DNA from: CALARM01 sp964431735
GTDB taxonomy: Bacteria; Vulcanimicrobiota; SpSt-956; JAKJGF01
DNA length: 55,266 bases
Assembly: GCA_964431735.1 (NCBI GenBank)
Contig: CAYSLJ010000022.1
Span: 1 to 55,266, forward strand
Direction: 5' to 3'
Shown: piece by piece, positions 26,344 through 35,677 of the stretch
Layout of the letters: the number at the start of each line of letters is the position of its first letter
Position numbering within the stretch: position 1 is the stretch's first letter
The notes under the pieces: generated by a model
What the model was told of the DNA's origin: nothing
Databases searched by the model: none
Seen by the model: only the letters and a program-made list of their open reading frames with translations
Position numbers and translations under genes: made by a program

Positions 26344-29300
26344 ATGAAAAAGATGAAGAAATTATATGATATAGATGAAATCGATAAAAAGAAGAAATTC
26401 CATAGCCTGGAAGGTACAGAATTAAAGAAAAAAAAGAAAAAAACATCAGATGACGAAGGGCCTGATTTAAAGAAAAAAGTATTGAAGCTCCTTGGCCTTG
26501 ACAGGCCCGTATCAAAAGAAAAAAAGAAACAATTACTGGCTCTTCTGGAAACAGATAAGACTTCTTTGAAGAAGAAAAAGAAGAGACCACCCGAAGAAGA
26601 TGGAATACTTCTTAAGAAGAAAAAGAAGAGACCACCCGAAGAAGATGGAATACTTCTTAAGAAGAAAAAGAAGAGGCCACCCGAAGAAGATGGAATACTT
26701 CTTAAGAAGAAAAAGAAGAGGCCACCCGAAGAAGATGGAATACTTCTTAAGAAGAAAAAGAAGAGACCACCCGAAGAAGATGGAATACTTCTTAAGAAGA
26801 AAAAGAAGAAGCGTCCTGTTTCTGAAGAAAAAGAATTAGTTCCTGAAGGTCCTCAGGATGAACTGTCCAGGTATCAGAAAATTCTTCACGAAGATCCTTC
26901 AAGGATAGAACTCAATCTGACAGTCGGACAGCTTTTAATGGAAAAGAAAGAATATGAAAAAGCAGAAAAATATTTTTACGATTACATAACCAGAAAAGAT
27001 ACTTCTGAAAGTGCTTACAGAAAACTCGGTGATTGCTATTATGCGCAGGGGCTGGAGGAAAAAGCTGCAGGCATATATGAAAAAGTACTTTTACTGAATC
27101 CTGAAGCTCTTGATCTGGAAACAAAGGTTTCAGAAATAAGAAATAAATACAGCCTTTTAAGAGATTATTTAAACCAGGCTGAGAAAGCCCTGGAGATAAA
27201 TGATTTTAATGAAGCAATTAAATCATATAAAGAAGCAGTAAATCTCTCTCCCGGAGATGCCACAACATATTATATGATAGGAGAAATATATGAGAACACA
27301 GGCGATAAAAAATCTGCTTATGAGTATTATAAATTTGCCGTAGATATATCTCCGGCAAATTTAAATTATCAGAAAAAATTCCATTCCCTCAAGGTTGACA
27401 TAGAAGGAGTAGCTCTTGCAAATACAGATGAGGCAAATTTAAAGCAGATACAATTTTTATTGAAAAGCAGTATAAGTGACAAACAGAATGAACATAATAA
27501 TTTCTGCCGTCTCGGAGAAATATATCTTTACCAGGGTAAGTATCAGGAAGCTCAGGATCAGTTCAGATATGCCCTGTCTATAGAACAGTCAGCCAGAGCA
27601 TACAGAGGTCAGAGTAATGCCTGCAGACAGTCAGGAGATATACATAAAGCCATACAATCTCTTACAAGCGCAATAATCCTGGATAGTGGTAAGGAAGAAG
27701 ATTTACTGAATCTGGTAGAACTTTACAGTCAGGACAATCAGAGAGGGGAAGATGTTATTCCTGAAATAATGAGGTTATCAGGACTTATGGCAGATTCCTA
27801 TCAAATACAATTTTATACCGGTATACTTCTTGAGTCCAAAGACTGGCAGGAGGCCAGTAAATATTATGAAAAAGTAATAGAAGAAGATCCTGAATTTCCC
27901 GAAGTTCAATACAGACTCGGTTCATTATTACTGCAGAATGACCTGATTGAAGAAGCGGAAGACATACTCCAGAATGTTTTAATATTAAAATCCGATCATT
28001 ACAAAACCATGACATCCCTGGGCAGACTCTTTATGAAGAAAAAAGATTTTAACCTTGCCAGAGACTACTTAAAAAAAGCCATAAAAATTAATCCATGTTA
28101 TTATGAACCATGTTATCTTCTAGGTAAAATTTTAATGACTGAAGGCCACAGTGAAGAAGCACAGAAATACCTGGATAAAGCTGATAAATTCGGACAGAAC
28201 AGCCCAAATTATTATATAGATAAGGCTGAAATTTATCTTCAGGCCCACGATCTGAATAATGCTATAAAATCTATAGCAAAAGCTGTAACGATGGGTATAA
28301 GCGATAATAAAATTATAAGCCAGATTGTTTCCATTGCTCTTGAAGTAAATGATTATACATTATTTGAAATATTAAGCGATGCCTTCGAAAAACAGGGAGA
28401 TACGGAACAAATAAAAATCATATATCTGAAAATGATAAAATTACAACCTGATAATATTTATTACAGACTTAAACTTTCAAATATTTACAGACAGATTGAA
28501 AGATATAGAGATTCTCTCGGATTACTCATAAATTGTGTTACAGATGATATGGATAATCTGGATGTAAAACTGGAACTTGCAGAAAGTCATTATGGCATAG
28601 CAAAAAATGCATTTTCCAGAGAAGACTGGGATGAAGCATTGGAACACATAAAAAAAGCTCTTACCTATACAGAGGTATATGAAATCCCGAAGGAAGCTAT
28701 AAAAAATCTGAAACACAAGTTTACATCCAGAAAATTAAAAGTCATAGAAACACTGGTAAATAAAAAATATCTCAAGGATAATTTACCTGATATTTTAAAA
28801 AATTCAACAATCAGTAAAAAAGAAAAACTCATATTCAACAAGCAGGAGATAGATTTAGTTCTCAGCAACTCAATTTATGGAGTAAACAAGGAAGATTATC
28901 ATATACTGATCGGGGATATTTATGCAAGGACCGATAGATACGAAGAGTCTATTGAATTATACTTCAAAGCACTTGAGATTAATCCTAAAAATGGAATGAT
29001 ATATTTCAAATATGGTAATGTTCTTGAACAGTTAGAAAATTACAGAGAAGCTGCCGATGCTTATAAAGATGCAGTTAATCTTGATCCGACAAATATTATT
29101 TTCTATGCAAAACTTGCAAAAACGAAGTTACTGATGAAAGAATACCAGGAAGTCAGTAAGATCACAGAAAAAGCTCTTTCTATGTCCAGTAAAGATTACC
29201 TGGAAAAAATGAAATATACTGCAGACTCTAAAATCTGGGTAATGTTTAAGAAAGATGTTTCCAGATGCAGTTACAATCCTGTTGAAAAAACTGATGAAGA

Positions 29301-30261
29301 AACCGAAAACAGGCTTAAACAGAAATGGGTATTTAAACCTCACGGAAAGATAAGTTCTTCTCCAGTCATATCAGATGGGATGGTATATATAGGTTCGGAA
29401 GATACAAGGCTTTATGCACTTCATATAGAAAATGGGAAAGAACTGTGGAATTTCAATACCAGCGGAGAAATAAAAGCCACCCCCGTAATTGAATTGAAAA
29501 ATATATATCTTGCTTCTAACGGCGGTTTTTTCTATGCCCTGGAAAAAGAAAGTCTCTGTGTAAAATGGCTCTTTGAAACAAAGAGCAAACTTAATTCTTC
29601 ACCGGTACTGTTAAAAGACATGGTCTATATTGCTTCAGATAACGGAATTGTATATTCTTTATCCATAGAGACAGGAGAAGTAAAATGGAGTTTTGAATCA
29701 GGTAAAACCATTATCTCATCACCTGCAATAAATGATAAAAGTGTATATTTCGGTACAGCAGAGGGAGAATTTTATGCAGTAGATCTTGAAGGAACATTAT
29801 TATGGGAAAAACATACAGGTCCTGTGGAATCTTCACCTGCCTATTTTGAAAATATACTCTATTTCGGAACTCTTGAGCATAAAGTTATGGCTTTACAGGC
29901 AGATACAGGAGAAACTATATGGGAATTTGAAACAGAAGGTAAAGTAATTTCTTCGCCTGCCGTAGCATATAATAAAGTATTTACAGGCTCTGAAGATAAA
30001 AAAATATATGCCATTGATGCCATAACAGGAGATAAGATATGTGAAGTTGAAACAAACGGAGAAATAATATCTTCACCTGCCATAGCAAACGGCATACTTT
30101 ATATCGGCACTTCCGGTGGTTATATATATACACTGGATGTGAACAGTTTAAATGTAGCGAAAAAAGAAATAGGCGGCAAAATAAGTTCTTCCCCTGCGGT
30201 AGCAGACGGTATGCTGTTTATTGCATCGGAGGAAAACGGACTTTTTGCTTTTGAATTGTGA
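26344..30261 (+). CDS. Giant TPR / PQQ-propeller protein with Lys-rich N terminus
   Basis: The protein has 1305 residues from ATG 26344, preferred to an upstream TTG (26314) because GAGGAG lies ten bases before it. Residues 1-165 are very basic and include five copies of a 15-residue unit (KKKKKRPPEEDGILL). Residues about 175-970 form many TPR units, interrupted near 700-870. Residues about 985-1305 are PQQ-like beta-propeller blades with the repeat SSPAVADGMLFIAS and ALDAETGEKIW-like strands, as in BamB. There is no signal peptide, so the propeller should be cytoplasmic. The basic N terminus might bind nucleic acid or membrane. It appears to be a scaffold; its function is unknown. Confidence 0.85.
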   Translation: MKKMKKLYDIDEIDKKKKFHSLEGTELKKKKKKTSDDEGPDLKKKVLKLLGLDRPVSKEKKKQLLALLETDKTSLKKKKKRPPEEDGILLKKKKKRPPEEDGILLKKKKKRPPEEDGILLKKKKKRPPEEDGILLKKKKKRPPEEDGILLKKKKKKRPVSEEKELVPEGPQDELSRYQKILHEDPSRIELNLTVGQLLMEKKEYEKAEKYFYDYITRKDTSESAYRKLGDCYYAQGLEEKAAGIYEKVLLLNPEALDLETKVSEIRNKYSLLRDYLNQAEKALEINDFNEAIKSYKEAVNLSPGDATTYYMIGEIYENTGDKKSAYEYYKFAVDISPANLNYQKKFHSLKVDIEGVALANTDEANLKQIQFLLKSSISDKQNEHNNFCRLGEIYLYQGKYQEAQDQFRYALSIEQSARAYRGQSNACRQSGDIHKAIQSLTSAIILDSGKEEDLLNLVELYSQDNQRGEDVIPEIMRLSGLMADSYQIQFYTGILLESKDWQEASKYYEKVIEEDPEFPEVQYRLGSLLLQNDLIEEAEDILQNVLILKSDHYKTMTSLGRLFMKKKDFNLARDYLKKAIKINPCYYEPCYLLGKILMTEGHSEEAQKYLDKADKFGQNSPNYYIDKAEIYLQAHDLNNAIKSIAKAVTMGISDNKIISQIVSIALEVNDYTLFEILSDAFEKQGDTEQIKIIYLKMIKLQPDNIYYRLKLSNIYRQIERYRDSLGLLINCVTDDMDNLDVKLELAESHYGIAKNAFSREDWDEALEHIKKALTYTEVYEIPKEAIKNLKHKFTSRKLKVIETLVNKKYLKDNLPDILKNSTISKKEKLIFNKQEIDLVLSNSIYGVNKEDYHILIGDIYARTDRYEESIELYFKALEINPKNGMIYFKYGNVLEQLENYREAADAYKDAVNLDPTNIIFYAKLAKTKLLMKEYQEVSKITEKALSMSSKDYLEKMKYTADSKIWVMFKKDVSRCSYNPVEKTDEETENRLKQKWVFKPHGKISSSPVISDGMVYIGSEDTRLYALHIENGKELWNFNTSGEIKATPVIELKNIYLASNGGFFYALEKESLCVKWLFETKSKLNSSPVLLKDMVYIASDNGIVYSLSIETGEVKWSFESGKTIISSPAINDKSVYFGTAEGEFYAVDLEGTLLWEKHTGPVESSPAYFENILYFGTLEHKVMALQADTGETIWEFETEGKVISSPAVAYNKVFTGSEDKKIYAIDAITGDKICEVETNGEIISSPAIANGILYIGTSGGYIYTLDVNSLNVAKKEIGGKISSSPAVADGMLFIASEENGLFAFEL
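26569..26793 (+). repeat. Five 45-bp in-frame coding repeats
   Basis: Five almost perfect 45-base units encode KKKKKRPPEEDGILL within the basic N terminus of the TPR-PQQ protein. A sixth partial unit follows to about 26810. Near identity at the DNA level implies recent expansion and probable length variation. Confidence 0.95.
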
Positions 30262-30265
30262 AAGG

Positions 30266-30300
30266 GTGAGTCGTGAGTAGTGAAAAGTGAGTCGTAGGGG
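30266..30300 (+). repeat. GTGAGTC/GTGAGTA heptamer array
   Basis: Five in-phase heptamers (GTGAGTC, GTGAGTA, GTGAAAA, GTGAGTC, GTAGGGG) begin five bases after the TPR-PQQ stop. The last leads into a degenerate GGGGCAC hairpin repeat (about 30296-30320). Confidence 0.85.
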
Positions 30301-30335
30301 CACCCAACTGTGTTCGCCCGGTACCGGTGAAAACA

Positions 30336-30363
30336 CGCATTACGCATCACGCGTGACGCGTCA
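30336..30363 (-). repeat. CGCATTA/CGCGTGA heptamer array
   Basis: Four heptamers (CGCATTA, CGCATCA, CGCGTGA, CGCGTCA) lie just upstream of the namZ leader. They belong to the GCGTRAC group found inside the TA-flanked elements. Confidence 0.85.
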
Positions 30364-30391
30364 CGATAATTAAGAGGTGATATATAAAATA

Positions 30392-31561
30392 ATGAATACC
30401 AGAACAGGTATCGATGTTTTAAAAGAAAGTAATTTCTCAAGACTGAAGGGTTACAGAGTGGGGCTTCTTATAAATCCTGCTTCTGTTGACATAGAGCTCA
30501 ATCATATAATAGATTTGATATTTGAAGAAAAAGACATAACAATAAGCGCTCTTTTCGGGCCCCAGCATGGTCTGTATGGTAATACACAGGATAACATGAT
30601 TGAATGGGAAGGATTTATTCATTCTTACTACAACTGTCCTGTATACAGCCTCTACGGAGAAGTAAGACAGCCGAAAGAGAGTATGCTCTCTGACATAGAT
30701 ATAATAGTAATAGATCTACCTGACACAGGTTCCAGATATTATACATTTCTCTGGACTGCCCTTCTTATGTTAAAAGCTGTAGAAAAAAAACCTGTGAAAA
30801 TTATTGTTCCGGACAGACCGAATCCTATAAGAGGCGATAAAATAGAAGGTCCCTGTATAAATGAAAATTTTCTGTCTTTTGTAGGACTTCATCCTTTAAT
30901 CATAAGACATGGCCTTACTATCGGAGAAGCTTTAAAGATGATTCATAGAGAACTGAATTTAACTTCAGAACTGGAAGTAATACCTGTAAAAAACTGGTCG
31001 AGGCATATGTGGCATGATGAAACAGGTCTTCCCTGGGTTATGCCGTCACCCAATATGCCCACACTTGATACTGCAACTGTCTATCCCGGAGGATGCCTCA
31101 TAGAAGGCACATTGCTCTCGGAAGGAAGAGGAACAACCAGGCCTTTCGAGATTATAGGAGCACCTTATATAGATCCTTTTATACTGGCAAAAGATATGAA
31201 AGAATTTAATCTGAAGGGGGTATATTTCCGCCCTCTCTATTTCGAACCTGCCTTCCAGAAACATGCCGGAAAAATCTGCGGCGGTGTCCAGCTTCATATA
31301 ACAGACAGAAATACCTTTGATCCGGTAAAAACCTTTGTAGCCATTCTCCTGGCCATTCGTAAAAGATATGAACATGAAAATCTCTGGAAAAACCCTCCCT
31401 ATGAATATGAATATGAAAAACTACCTTTTGATATACTTTCCGGTAGTGAACAATTGAGAAAAGATATTGATAGAGGAGAAACTTTAAAAAATATTGTCAA
31501 TTCATGGAAGGAAGATGAAAAAATATTCCACAGCAGGTCTTCTCAATATTTGTTATATTAA
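30392..31561 (+). CDS. namZ: NamZ-type exo-beta-N-acetylmuramidase (DUF1343)
   Basis: This 389-residue protein matches the YbbC/NamZ (DUF1343) family, which removes terminal MurNAc from peptidoglycan fragments. Visible family segments are TGIDVLKE, GLLINPAS, LFGPQHGLYG (about 55-64), VIDLPDTGSRYYTF, VPDRPNPI, MPSPNMPT and YPGGCLIEGTLLSEGRGTTR. I chose ATG 30392, which has AAGAGGTG upstream, over a GTG at 30377 that would overlap it. Unlike many secreted homologues there is no signal peptide, suggesting intracellular cleavage. The downstream MurU-like and AmgK-like genes complete a MurNAc salvage route. Confidence 0.87.
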   Translation: MNTRTGIDVLKESNFSRLKGYRVGLLINPASVDIELNHIIDLIFEEKDITISALFGPQHGLYGNTQDNMIEWEGFIHSYYNCPVYSLYGEVRQPKESMLSDIDIIVIDLPDTGSRYYTFLWTALLMLKAVEKKPVKIIVPDRPNPIRGDKIEGPCINENFLSFVGLHPLIIRHGLTIGEALKMIHRELNLTSELEVIPVKNWSRHMWHDETGLPWVMPSPNMPTLDTATVYPGGCLIEGTLLSEGRGTTRPFEIIGAPYIDPFILAKDMKEFNLKGVYFRPLYFEPAFQKHAGKICGGVQLHITDRNTFDPVKTFVAILLAIRKRYEHENLWKNPPYEYEYEKLPFDILSGSEQLRKDIDRGETLKNIVNSWKEDEKIFHSRSSQYLLY

Positions 31562-31574
31562 AGGATATTAACAT

Positions 31575-32257
31575 ATGACCAGATTAAAAGTTTTTTTACC
31601 AATGAACTTGTAATAATAGCTATATATTTTTTATCAGGTTTCATAGTATTTTTTTCGGCGATGTATATCTTTGAGCCTGATTACTATAACAAACATATGA
31701 TAAACTCAATAATAGGGTCTTTAACTATGGGAGTTATGTTAGCACAGGTGACAGGGTTTACCAGAAATAAAGAATTTCGCTCTTATCCTCTCAGCCTGGT
31801 AATATTTCTGCCTATAATTACCATACTATTACTGATGATGACAGTAATGAAGCTTATGTTTTATTCCATAGGCAGTCACGGTGATAACAATTATATCCAA
31901 CAATGTGAATCTAATATGAGACAGATCGGGATGGCTATTAATAAATATGCAGACGACCATAATGGTAACTTTCCTTCCGATTTAAATATACTTACATCAG
32001 GAGGAAATCCCGAGCATAAAGCATATATGGAAGATTTACCAAGATGTCCGGGACATACAGATACCTTTTATACAAAAATCTTCGGTTATAAATGTCCTTA
32101 CGATTATGGCTATAAAGTTTGCAGGGAAGAAGGTACATTTATTCTGTGGTGCAAACAACCAGAATCTCATGCAGGACTTGTAGCAAAAGAAGGTTACTGG
32201 CCGCAATACACGTGTGGCGGAATATACGGTTCATACGGAAGCACCAGGAGGTGGTAA
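31575..32257 (+). CDS. Membrane-anchored pilin-like protein with frameshifted start
   Basis: The clean open frame starts only at ATG 31661, inside a hydrophobic segment. However, ATG 31575 has a good Shine-Dalgarno (AAAGGA) and reads MTRLKVF into a run of seven T (31591-31597). A -1 slip there, or one extra T, joins it to TNELVIIAIYFLSG and gives a 227-residue protein. It has three hydrophobic segments (about 12-38, 43-62 and 75-100). The soluble domain contains CESNMRQIGMAINKYADDH, NFPSDL and LPRCPG, the pattern of pseudopilin-type secreted domains. Its neighbours are namZ and murU. The shift may be programmed, a real mutation or a sequencing error. The function is unknown. Confidence 0.6.
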
Positions 32258-32266
32258 AAGAACTTT

Positions 32267-33199
32267 ATGAAAGCACTTGTATGGGCAGCAGGTTTCGGAA
32301 CAAGGTTAAGACCGCTGAGTAATATATTACCCAAACCACTCTTCCCTGTCGTAAATGTCCCTATGATTGACTTGATATTTAACTATTTATCATCATGGGG
32401 TATTTCAGATATCGGTATAAACACTCATTATTTAAGAGAATTACTTGTGCCCTATCTGAAGAATATTCACTATATGAATCTTTTTATTACAGAAGAAGAG
32501 AAGATTCTGGGGACGGGAGGCGGAACAGTAAGATTTAAAAATTTTCTTAAAGATGATGAATTATTTATGGTCCATACTGCCGATATACTCAGTACCATAA
32601 ATCTCCAGGATGCCATAACATTTCATAAAGAACATAATAATATTGTAACTTTTATACTGGTAGACTGCAAGCCTATAAACCATGTAAGTATACTGAAAGA
32701 CGGCACAGTAGTTGACATAGCAAATAATCTGGGAAGAAAAGAAGATAAGTCTGTAAGAAACCTGGCAGGGTCTGCCATAACAGTATACAGTAATGAATTT
32801 TTATACAGGCTTCCTGACAGGGGAGATTATTTTGAAATAAATCCTGTCATACTGGATATAATACAGAAAGAACCGGGCCGTGTTATGGCATATATACCTG
32901 ACAAACCTTACTACTGGCGTGACATAGGAACAGTTCGCTCCTACTGGGAGGCTCACAGAGATATTTTAGAGAATAAACTTTATAGAGTAGAAAATATAAC
33001 AGATAATCATATATGCCATAGTTCTTCATATACAGGTAATGACGTAACACTGGAAGGATTTTCCGTTACAGGTAAAAACGTAAAAATTTCAGGGAAGGTA
33101 ACGATAAAAAATTCCATCATATGGGACAATGTGGAAATTTCAGGAAGTCATTATATAGAAAATGCAATTGTAACAAAAAATTCAATTATAAACACATAA
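32267..33199 (+). CDS. murU: Sugar-1-phosphate nucleotidylyltransferase (MurU-like)
   Basis: The protein has 310 residues. The N-terminal Rossmann-like transferase domain (1-225) has the signature WAAGFGTRLRPLSNILPKPL at residues 6-25, GTGGGTVRF near 82-90 and a MVHTADIL nucleotide/metal site. Residues about 240-310 look like a short left-handed beta-helix of hexapeptides (VKISGKVTIKNSIIWDNVEI). MurU makes UDP-MurNAc from MurNAc-1-phosphate and UTP. Characterised MurU proteins are shorter, so a different sugar phosphate is possible, but pairing with the AmgK-like kinase and NamZ supports the assignment. A GGAGG precedes the ATG. Confidence 0.7.
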   Translation: MKALVWAAGFGTRLRPLSNILPKPLFPVVNVPMIDLIFNYLSSWGISDIGINTHYLRELLVPYLKNIHYMNLFITEEEKILGTGGGTVRFKNFLKDDELFMVHTADILSTINLQDAITFHKEHNNIVTFILVDCKPINHVSILKDGTVVDIANNLGRKEDKSVRNLAGSAITVYSNEFLYRLPDRGDYFEINPVILDIIQKEPGRVMAYIPDKPYYWRDIGTVRSYWEAHRDILENKLYRVENITDNHICHSSSYTGNDVTLEGFSVTGKNVKISGKVTIKNSIIWDNVEISGSHYIENAIVTKNSIINT

Positions 33200-33216
33200 A
33201 ATATGGAGGTAAAACC

Positions 33217-34209
33217 TTGCTCAATATTCCGAAAAATTATTCAAATTTACTCGGTAAACTATATAAATCAATAATTTCCATAGAGGAAATACATGGAGGA
33301 GGCTCTCAGAGACAATATTTCAGAGTTAAAGGGGACGGTAAAGATACGGTACTGTGTTATTCCCAAAAAGAAGTGAATGAACATATAGAAACAGGGCTTT
33401 TTTTGAAAAAACATCATATACCTGTACCGGAAATATATAATTATAACAGAGAAGACGGGCTCATATTGTTTGAAGACGGAGGAACCGTATCATTACAGAG
33501 TAAAGTTCTGGAATTGAGAGAAAAAAAAGAAGAAATAATAAAGCTCTATAAACATATAATTCAGTGGCTTATAAAATTACAGAAAATAAATCCTGCAGGG
33601 TGTAAATCAATAACAGACAGAATATTTGATCATAATTACTACCGGTGGGAAACAGATTATTTCCTGAAAAGCTGTGTAGATAAATTTTTCCATTTACATA
33701 TTAATTACCCGGAAAAACTAATAAAAGAATTCAACAGTCTTGCAGAAACACTTTCTCAAGAAGAAACCGTTATAGTTCACAGGGATTTTCAATCACAGAA
33801 TATTTATATAAAAGAGAACAGTCTTTATTTCCTGGATTTTCAGTCGGCAAGACTCGGTGTATGTCAGTATGATCTTGCGTCACTTCTCTATGATCCTTAT
33901 TTGTCCCTGGAAAAACCATTAAGAAAAGAATTGCTTGATTATTACTGTAAAGAAAAACCTGTTCGGGATAAAAAAAATTTTACAGATATATTCTATAAAA
34001 CTTCCATGCAGAGACTCATGCAGGCACTTGGTGCCTACGGTTTTCTGGGGATTGTAAAAGGTAAGAAGGATTTTTTAAACTATATAAATCCTGCATTGAT
34101 ACTGTTACTGGACGCTCTAAATCATACGGAAGAATTTCCTGAAATTACCGTATTAATAGAAAAATTGAAAAAACTTTTTGAAAAATTTTCTAAAACTATG
34201 GAAACATGA
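33217..34209 (+). CDS. amgK: AmgK-like sugar kinase (APH family)
   Basis: This 330-residue aminoglycoside-phosphotransferase-fold kinase probably phosphorylates MurNAc (or GlcNAc) at C1. The catalytic motif is VIVHRDFQSQNIYI, followed by FLDFQSARLGVCQYDLASLL, which matches the AmgK pattern of DFQ, G and YDLASLL. I chose the TTG at 33217 because TATGGAGG lies eight bases before it; the longer frame from 33121 runs through the end of the murU-like gene. Together with NamZ and MurU it would return MurNAc to UDP-MurNAc and bypass de novo synthesis. Substrate specificity is inferred from context. Confidence 0.72.
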   Translation: MLNIPKNYSNLLGKLYKSIISIEEIHGGGSQRQYFRVKGDGKDTVLCYSQKEVNEHIETGLFLKKHHIPVPEIYNYNREDGLILFEDGGTVSLQSKVLELREKKEEIIKLYKHIIQWLIKLQKINPAGCKSITDRIFDHNYYRWETDYFLKSCVDKFFHLHINYPEKLIKEFNSLAETLSQEETVIVHRDFQSQNIYIKENSLYFLDFQSARLGVCQYDLASLLYDPYLSLEKPLRKELLDYYCKEKPVRDKKNFTDIFYKTSMQRLMQALGAYGFLGIVKGKKDFLNYINPALILLLDALNHTEEFPEITVLIEKLKKLFEKFSKTMET

Positions 34210-34296
34210 ACTGTTTTCAAGAAGGATTTTTACTAATTTTTCCGAAATAGAAAAAACTGATATTTGTAACTTTTATTGAAAGAGGGATTAGAAATT

Positions 34297-35673
34297 ATGG
34301 AATATAAAAAGCTTCCAAAAGACATAGCGAAAAAATTTCAAGAAGCAGGAAAAGAAGAAAACTTAACCAGATCACCTGATGTAAATAATCTTATACGTGT
34401 CGCCCAGGCCCTTAAACAGGGAAAGGTAAAGCCTGATTTACTTCAGGAACAACTCACCATTCTTTACCAGTTACATAAAAACATGTCAGATACAGTTGAA
34501 TTTCTATCTAAAACTCAACCAAGAACAGATGTAGCAAATGAAAGATTACCTATGATAGAAGAAGGACTTGCAAGATTTAAGGAATCTCTGGATGAACTTA
34601 ATTTCTATCTCAAAGACGGAAATTTACAACATCTGGATACAGGTATAGAAGAATTAATAGCAGAAACTAATTCTCTGTTTGAATCTGCTGATGTGTTGAA
34701 AAAAGATGAAGAAAAAATACAGATATTTTCCGACTCTCCTATGATAAGTGAATTAATCAGAATAGGTAAAGGAGTAGTAGAAGGATTTTATGGAGCGGAA
34801 AACCTCAGAAAAAGACTTGACTTCTGCAAAACCTTCCATAAGAGTGCCCGTGAAAATATTCAGGACGTTATGAATGAAGCATATGATACAAAAGAAGCAG
34901 AAGAAGAAGCACCACTCATCATGGAAGCTCTTGATTTAATGGAAGATGGTTTTGAAGAAATAGAAATGTATTTTGAAGATAATGATCCGGAACATATACT
35001 GGAAGGCACAGAACTGGTAAGACAGGCAGCAGAAGAGCTGAGCAGTTCTTATAATATACTTGTTTCGGCAGTAGAAGAAGCAGATAAAGAAGCAGAAAAA
35101 GAAACAGTACCAAAAGAAAAAATATGTTTTAAATGTGGACTTAAAGTACAGCCTGACATTAAAATATGTCCTAAATGTCATATACCAATACCTGACATCA
35201 AGCCAATAGAAGAAAAACCTGTAGAAGAACCTACTGTAAGGATAGATGTAGGAGAAGCTAAAGATATGGTTACTCCTATGATGACACCCAATGTAAAAAA
35301 GATATATGACAGTGCAGTAGCTTTTATGCAGAAAAAGATTTCAGAAGAAGAGTTTTTATCAACACTTGACTGGCTTGACGGCCTGCTGAGACAGAGTGAG
35401 GAAACATTAAAAAAAGAAAAATTGCCTGACCTTACAGATGAAAGAGAAAGGCAGATAATGGAGCAAACCAAACAGATTTTTGAAATAGGTATAAAGGAAT
35501 CTAAAGAAGGTACTGCGGAAATGAGATTATACCTGAAAGATGAAGACCCGGTTCATCTTCAGAACGGCATACTTCAGGCAATAAGAGGAGGAGAAAAGCT
35601 TTACCAGGTTCAAATGCTGGCAAAGAGAATTCAACAGCAGGCAAAAGATATGAAGGAAAAATCAGGGAAGTAG
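34297..35673 (+). CDS. Triple-repeat helical protein with zinc ribbon
   Basis: This 458-residue protein was not recognised. It contains three copies of a helical unit of about 110 residues. Each ends with a shared motif: PMIEEGLARFKESLDELNFY, PLIMEALDLMEDGFEEIEMY and QIFEIGIKESKEGTAEMRLY, each followed by [LF]-x-D-x-[ND]-x-x-H-[LI] and then a GI or GTE helix. Between units 2 and 3 lies a zinc ribbon (CFKCGLKVQPDIKICPKC). There is no signal or membrane segment. I prefer ATG 34297, preceded by AAAGAGGG, over TTG 34276, which overlaps that site. Zinc ribbons also occur in the three kinases in this window, hinting at one signalling network. A repeat-hairpin follows. Confidence 0.75.
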   Translation: MEYKKLPKDIAKKFQEAGKEENLTRSPDVNNLIRVAQALKQGKVKPDLLQEQLTILYQLHKNMSDTVEFLSKTQPRTDVANERLPMIEEGLARFKESLDELNFYLKDGNLQHLDTGIEELIAETNSLFESADVLKKDEEKIQIFSDSPMISELIRIGKGVVEGFYGAENLRKRLDFCKTFHKSARENIQDVMNEAYDTKEAEEEAPLIMEALDLMEDGFEEIEMYFEDNDPEHILEGTELVRQAAEELSSSYNILVSAVEEADKEAEKETVPKEKICFKCGLKVQPDIKICPKCHIPIPDIKPIEEKPVEEPTVRIDVGEAKDMVTPMMTPNVKKIYDSAVAFMQKKISEEEFLSTLDWLDGLLRQSEETLKKEKLPDLTDERERQIMEQTKQIFEIGIKESKEGTAEMRLYLKDEDPVHLQNGILQAIRGGEKLYQVQMLAKRIQQQAKDMKEKSGK

Positions 35674-35677
35674 AAAG

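Noticed and set aside
26600..26839. Arg-rich open frame within the 45-bp repeats
   Set aside because: It is a frame shadow of the KKKKKRPPEEDGILL repeats in the TPR-PQQ gene.
30377..30391. GTG start for NamZ
   Set aside because: The GTG is part of the probable Shine-Dalgarno sequence AAGAGGTG of the ATG at 30392.
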